From JANRLJ01 sp034437895 (GTDB lineage: Bacteria; Chloroflexota; Anaerolineae; Aggregatilineales; Phototrophicaceae), in NCBI GenBank assembly GCA_034437895.1, contig DAOTTO010000439.1, forward strand, positions 1 through 24,359: DNA of 24,359 nt, in the 5' to 3' direction. A program made the position numbers and the translations under genes. The number at the start of each line of letters is the position of its first letter. Position 1 is the first letter of the stretch. The notes below the pieces were generated by a model. It saw only the letters and a list, made by a program, of their open reading frames with translations, did not search any database and was not told the DNA's origin. This document shows, in pieces, positions 22,616 to 24,359 of this stretch.

Positions 22616-23262
22616 TGCTGGGGACGATTTAGGGTCAACATACTGCGAATACGGTCAGCGACCATATCAATAGCGACCTCGTTATAGCCGCCTTCGGGAA
22701 TAATCACATCGGCGTAACGTTTGGTCGGCTCGACAAATTCCATGTGCATCGGGCGCACGGTATTTAAGTATTGGTCGATTACCGATTCGGCGGTACGCCC
22801 ACGTTCTTCGATGTCGCGCTTTAAGCGGCGGATAAAGCGCAAATCTGCGTCGGTATCCACGAAAATTTTGACATCAAATAACTTGCGAAGTTCGGCTTCG
22901 ACGAAGATGAGGATGCCTTCAACCAAGATGATCGGCTGGGGACGCACATGCTCGGTCTTTTCGATGCGGCGATGTTCGGTAAAGTCATAAATAGGGCATT
23001 CCGCTGGCTGCCACTGTTGTAATTGCTTGATATGCTCAATGAGAAGGGGGGTATCGAGTGCGTCTGGATGGTCGAAATTGATCGTCTTGCGGAAGGAAAG
23101 GGGCATATGATTCAGGTCTTTATAATAGGCATCATGCGGCAAATAGGCGATATTTTGGTGGCCTACCCGGTGTAAGAGCGCGTTAGAGATGGTTGTTTTT
23201 CCAGAACCGGTGCCGCCTGCGACGGCAATCGTGATCGGACTTGGAATGTCATTTTCTGGCAT
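22612..23262 (-). CDS. udk: uridine kinase
   Basis: A 216-residue P-loop kinase that phosphorylates uridine and cytidine to UMP and CMP in pyrimidine salvage. The Walker A motif GGTGSGKTT is at 16-24. PHDAYYKDL (about 42-50) is the substrate-binding loop, INFDHPDALDTPLL carries the FDHPxA signature, VEGILIF is the lid-side strand, and FIRRLKRDIEERGR (about 146-159) is the uridine kinase lid motif. Length is normal for the family. AAGGA precedes the ATG by nine bases. It lies 60 bases downstream of tRNA-Thr, with only a moderate hairpin between them, so it may be transcribed with the tRNA. The T-box promoter overlaps its stop codon. Confidence 0.95.
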   Translation of the reverse strand: MPENDIPSPITIAVAGGTGSGKTTISNALLHRVGHQNIAYLPHDAYYKDLNHMPLSFRKTINFDHPDALDTPLLIEHIKQLQQWQPAECPIYDFTEHRRIEKTEHVRPQPIILVEGILIFVEAELRKLFDVKIFVDTDADLRFIRRLKRDIEERGRTAESVIDQYLNTVRPMHMEFVEPTKRYADVIIPEGGYNEVAIDMVADRIRSMLTLNRPQH

Positions 23263-23286
23263 TGTGACGTGTCCTTACACACAAAT

Positions 23287-23312
23287 GCCCGCAGACAAGG
23301 GGTGTCGCGGGC
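23287..23312 (-). terminator. hairpin between tRNA-Thr and udk
   Basis: On the minus strand GCCCGCGACA pairs with TGTC-T-GCGGGC (10 bp, one bulged T) around CCCCT, followed by ATTTGTG. It lacks a real T-run, so it is a weak terminator or a tRNA 3' processing hairpin. It lies in the udk leader. Confidence 0.5.
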
Positions 23313-23321
23313 AAGAAAATA

Positions 23322-23393
23322 AGCCATCGGTGGGACTTGAACCCACAACCTCACGCTTACGAAGCGTATGCTCTGCCATTGAGCTACGATGGC
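23322..23393 (-). tRNA. tRNA-Thr (anticodon CGU)
   Basis: A full cloverleaf on the minus strand: acceptor GCCATCG/CGATGGC (7 bp), D stem GCTC/GAGC, anticodon stem TACGC/GCGTG with loop TTCGTAA (anticodon CGT, 34-36), five-base variable loop, T stem GTGGG/CCCAC with loop TTCAAGT. The anticodon reads ACG. The discriminator is T and the 3' CCA is not encoded, so it must be added by nucleotidyltransferase. The T discriminator is unlike the A usual in bacterial tRNA-Thr, but the C2-G71 pair and G35-U36 are as expected for threonine. Confidence 0.95.
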
Positions 23394-23409
23394 TTGAAAT
23401 TACCCGTTT

Positions 23410-23438
23410 ATTATAACAGGCATTTGTTGGGCTATCAA
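23410..23438 (-). promoter_or_regulatory. promoter of tRNA-Thr
   Basis: On the minus strand TTGATA (23433-23438) and a perfect TATAAT (23410-23415) are spaced 17 bases. The expected start is about ten bases before the mature tRNA 5' end at 23393. Confidence 0.85.
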
Positions 23439-23460
23439 GCCTGTTTTGGCGTTGCGTTGT

Positions 23461-23567
23461 GAGTGTCTAAAAGCGCGGTCATTGTATAATTGTAGGGACG
23501 CACCGATGTGTACCCCCGCTCGGAGCGACACATAGGTCGCTCCCTACACCTACGAAAATAGACACTC
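23461..23567. repeat. nested inverted-repeat element
   Basis: A 107-base block in the 196-base gap between tRNA-Thr and purH. GAGTGTCTA (23461-23469) and TAGACACTC (23559-23567) are perfect 9-bp outer inverted repeats. Inside, TGTAGGGA (23491-23498) and TCCCTACA (23541-23548) are perfect 8-bp arms, extended by ATGTGT/ACACAT pairing. The core belongs to the GTAGG...CCTAC palindrome family. No ORF lies within. It resembles a small non-autonomous element or a REP cluster. Confidence 0.5.
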
Positions 23568-23589
23568 CCTTTGGCGCGGGCGGCTTGGC

Positions 23590-24359
23590 TTAGTGCCGAA
23601 AGTGACGTGTCCCTGTAAACACCATCGCAATATTCGCTTTATTGGCAGCTTCGATCACTTCACTATCGCGGATAGATCCGCCGGGTTGAATAACGGCTGT
23701 TATCCCCGCCGCTGCGACGGTTTCTAAGCCATCTGCAAAGGGGATTAAGCCATCCGAGGCCATCACCGCGCCTTTGGCACGATCACCTGCTTTTTGAACC
23801 GCGAGAACGGCTGCATCGACACGACTGGTCAAACCGCCGCCAATGCCGAGTGTCGCATCGGCAGATGCGATAAGGATAGCATTCGATTTAACATGCTGAA
23901 CGGCTTTCCATGCAAATTGGAGCGCGACCATTTCTTCTGGGGAAGGGACACGTTGCGTAACGGCTTTCATCAATGTGCCTTCGGGGTCGCCCATATCGAC
24001 GCGCTGGACGAGCAGGCCGCGATGCACTGTACGGATTTCCATGTGGCTGCCGTCATAGGGATGGGGGATTTGTAAAAGACGGCAGTTCTTGCGTTTTTCG
24101 CTAAGGGTTTCTAATGCGGATGGGGTAAAGGAAGGCGCGGCAAGATCATCAATCAACAGCGAACCGAGTGTAGCCACAAACGCATCATCGACTTCTCGAT
24201 TAACCGCCATCGCACATCCAAAAGCCGACACAGGGTCAGATGCGAGTGCTTTAGGGAAGGCTTGGGCGATGGTACTGCCAATCGCTATGCCACATGGCGT
24301 AAGATGTTTAACGATGACGACAGCAGGTTCATCAAAACTGCATACTGCCCGCCATGCCG
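23590..24359 (-). CDS. purH: bifunctional purine biosynthesis protein PurH, C-terminal part
   Basis: The frame is open to the right edge, so only the C-terminal 256 residues or so are seen; the N-terminus and the IMP cyclohydrolase domain lie outside. The visible part is the AICAR formyltransferase domain, which transfers a formyl group from 10-formyl-tetrahydrofolate in the ninth step of purine synthesis. It has FDEPAVVIVKHLTPCGIA with the catalytic Lys-His pair (usual form VKHxNPCG), DPVSAFGCAMAVNREVD, QFAWKAVQHVKSNAILIA, VASD-like VMASDGLIPFADGLE, and the conserved ending TRHFRH. The internal ATG at about 24231 is not the true start. It is transcribed toward the nested repeat and tRNA-Thr. 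Confidence 0.95.
   Translation of the reverse strand, partial: AWRAVCSFDEPAVVIVKHLTPCGIAIGSTIAQAFPKALASDPVSAFGCAMAVNREVDDAFVATLGSLLIDDLAAPSFTPSALETLSEKRKNCRLLQIPHPYDGSHMEIRTVHRGLLVQRVDMGDPEGTLMKAVTQRVPSPEEMVALQFAWKAVQHVKSNAILIASADATLGIGGGLTSRVDAAVLAVQKAGDRAKGAVMASDGLIPFADGLETVAAAGITAVIQPGGSIRDSEVIEAANKANIAMVFTGTRHFRH

Overview
The window reads as chromosome from a free-living bacterium of moderate GC, most likely a member of the Chloroflexota (class Anaerolineae or a close relative). This is an inference. It rests on tandem LysM proteins with long Pro/Thr linkers, a CheY-CpaE fusion, a yajC-secD-secF block, a T-box ahead of valS, and GTAGG...CCTAC palindromes between genes. No phage, plasmid, CRISPR or complete insertion sequence is visible.

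Layout. (1) 10-2064, plus strand: SRPBCC protein, alpha/beta hydrolase, a frameshifted DUF1579-like gene and a DUF2277 gene. (2) 2062-2328: a nested-palindrome element resembling a MITE, then hairpins and a bidirectional terminator. (3) 2315-4240, minus: a secreted protein and a two-helix membrane protein with a NERD-like domain. (4) 4413-8245, plus: yajC, secD, secF and a zinc-dependent dehydrogenase, closed by a strong terminator shared with the converging operon. (5) 8292-11465, minus: CheY-CpaE fusion, Sir2 deacetylase and GAF histidine kinase. A second soluble histidine kinase (11663-12862, plus) is divergent and is followed by mutL. (6) 14841-18430, minus: a degenerate sugar-nucleotidyltransferase-like protein, a zinc-ribbon/TM/LysM protein and a LysM lipoprotein. 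(7) 18552-18782, plus: a small HEAT-repeat protein. (8) 18831-24359, minus: purH (cut by the window edge), tRNA-Thr(CGU), udk, a T-box leader, a SAM methyltransferase and valS.

The best-supported regulatory element is the T-box at 22284-22580. It has its own promoter overlapping the udk stop codon. Stem I places the codon GUC in a specifier loop, and a seven-base UGGUACC bulge sits in an antiterminator that competes with an intrinsic terminator. It therefore senses uncharged tRNA-Val and controls a methyltransferase plus valS. The gene between the riboswitch and the synthetase is the unexpected part.

Other points of interest are the CheY-CpaE/Sir2/two-kinase cluster with a 24-bp palindrome at its promoter, the nucleotidyltransferase-like protein with a lost active site beside two cell-envelope LysM proteins, the frameshift in the DUF1579-like gene, and two nested inverted-repeat elements. 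Family calls come from reading motifs; no database search was run.
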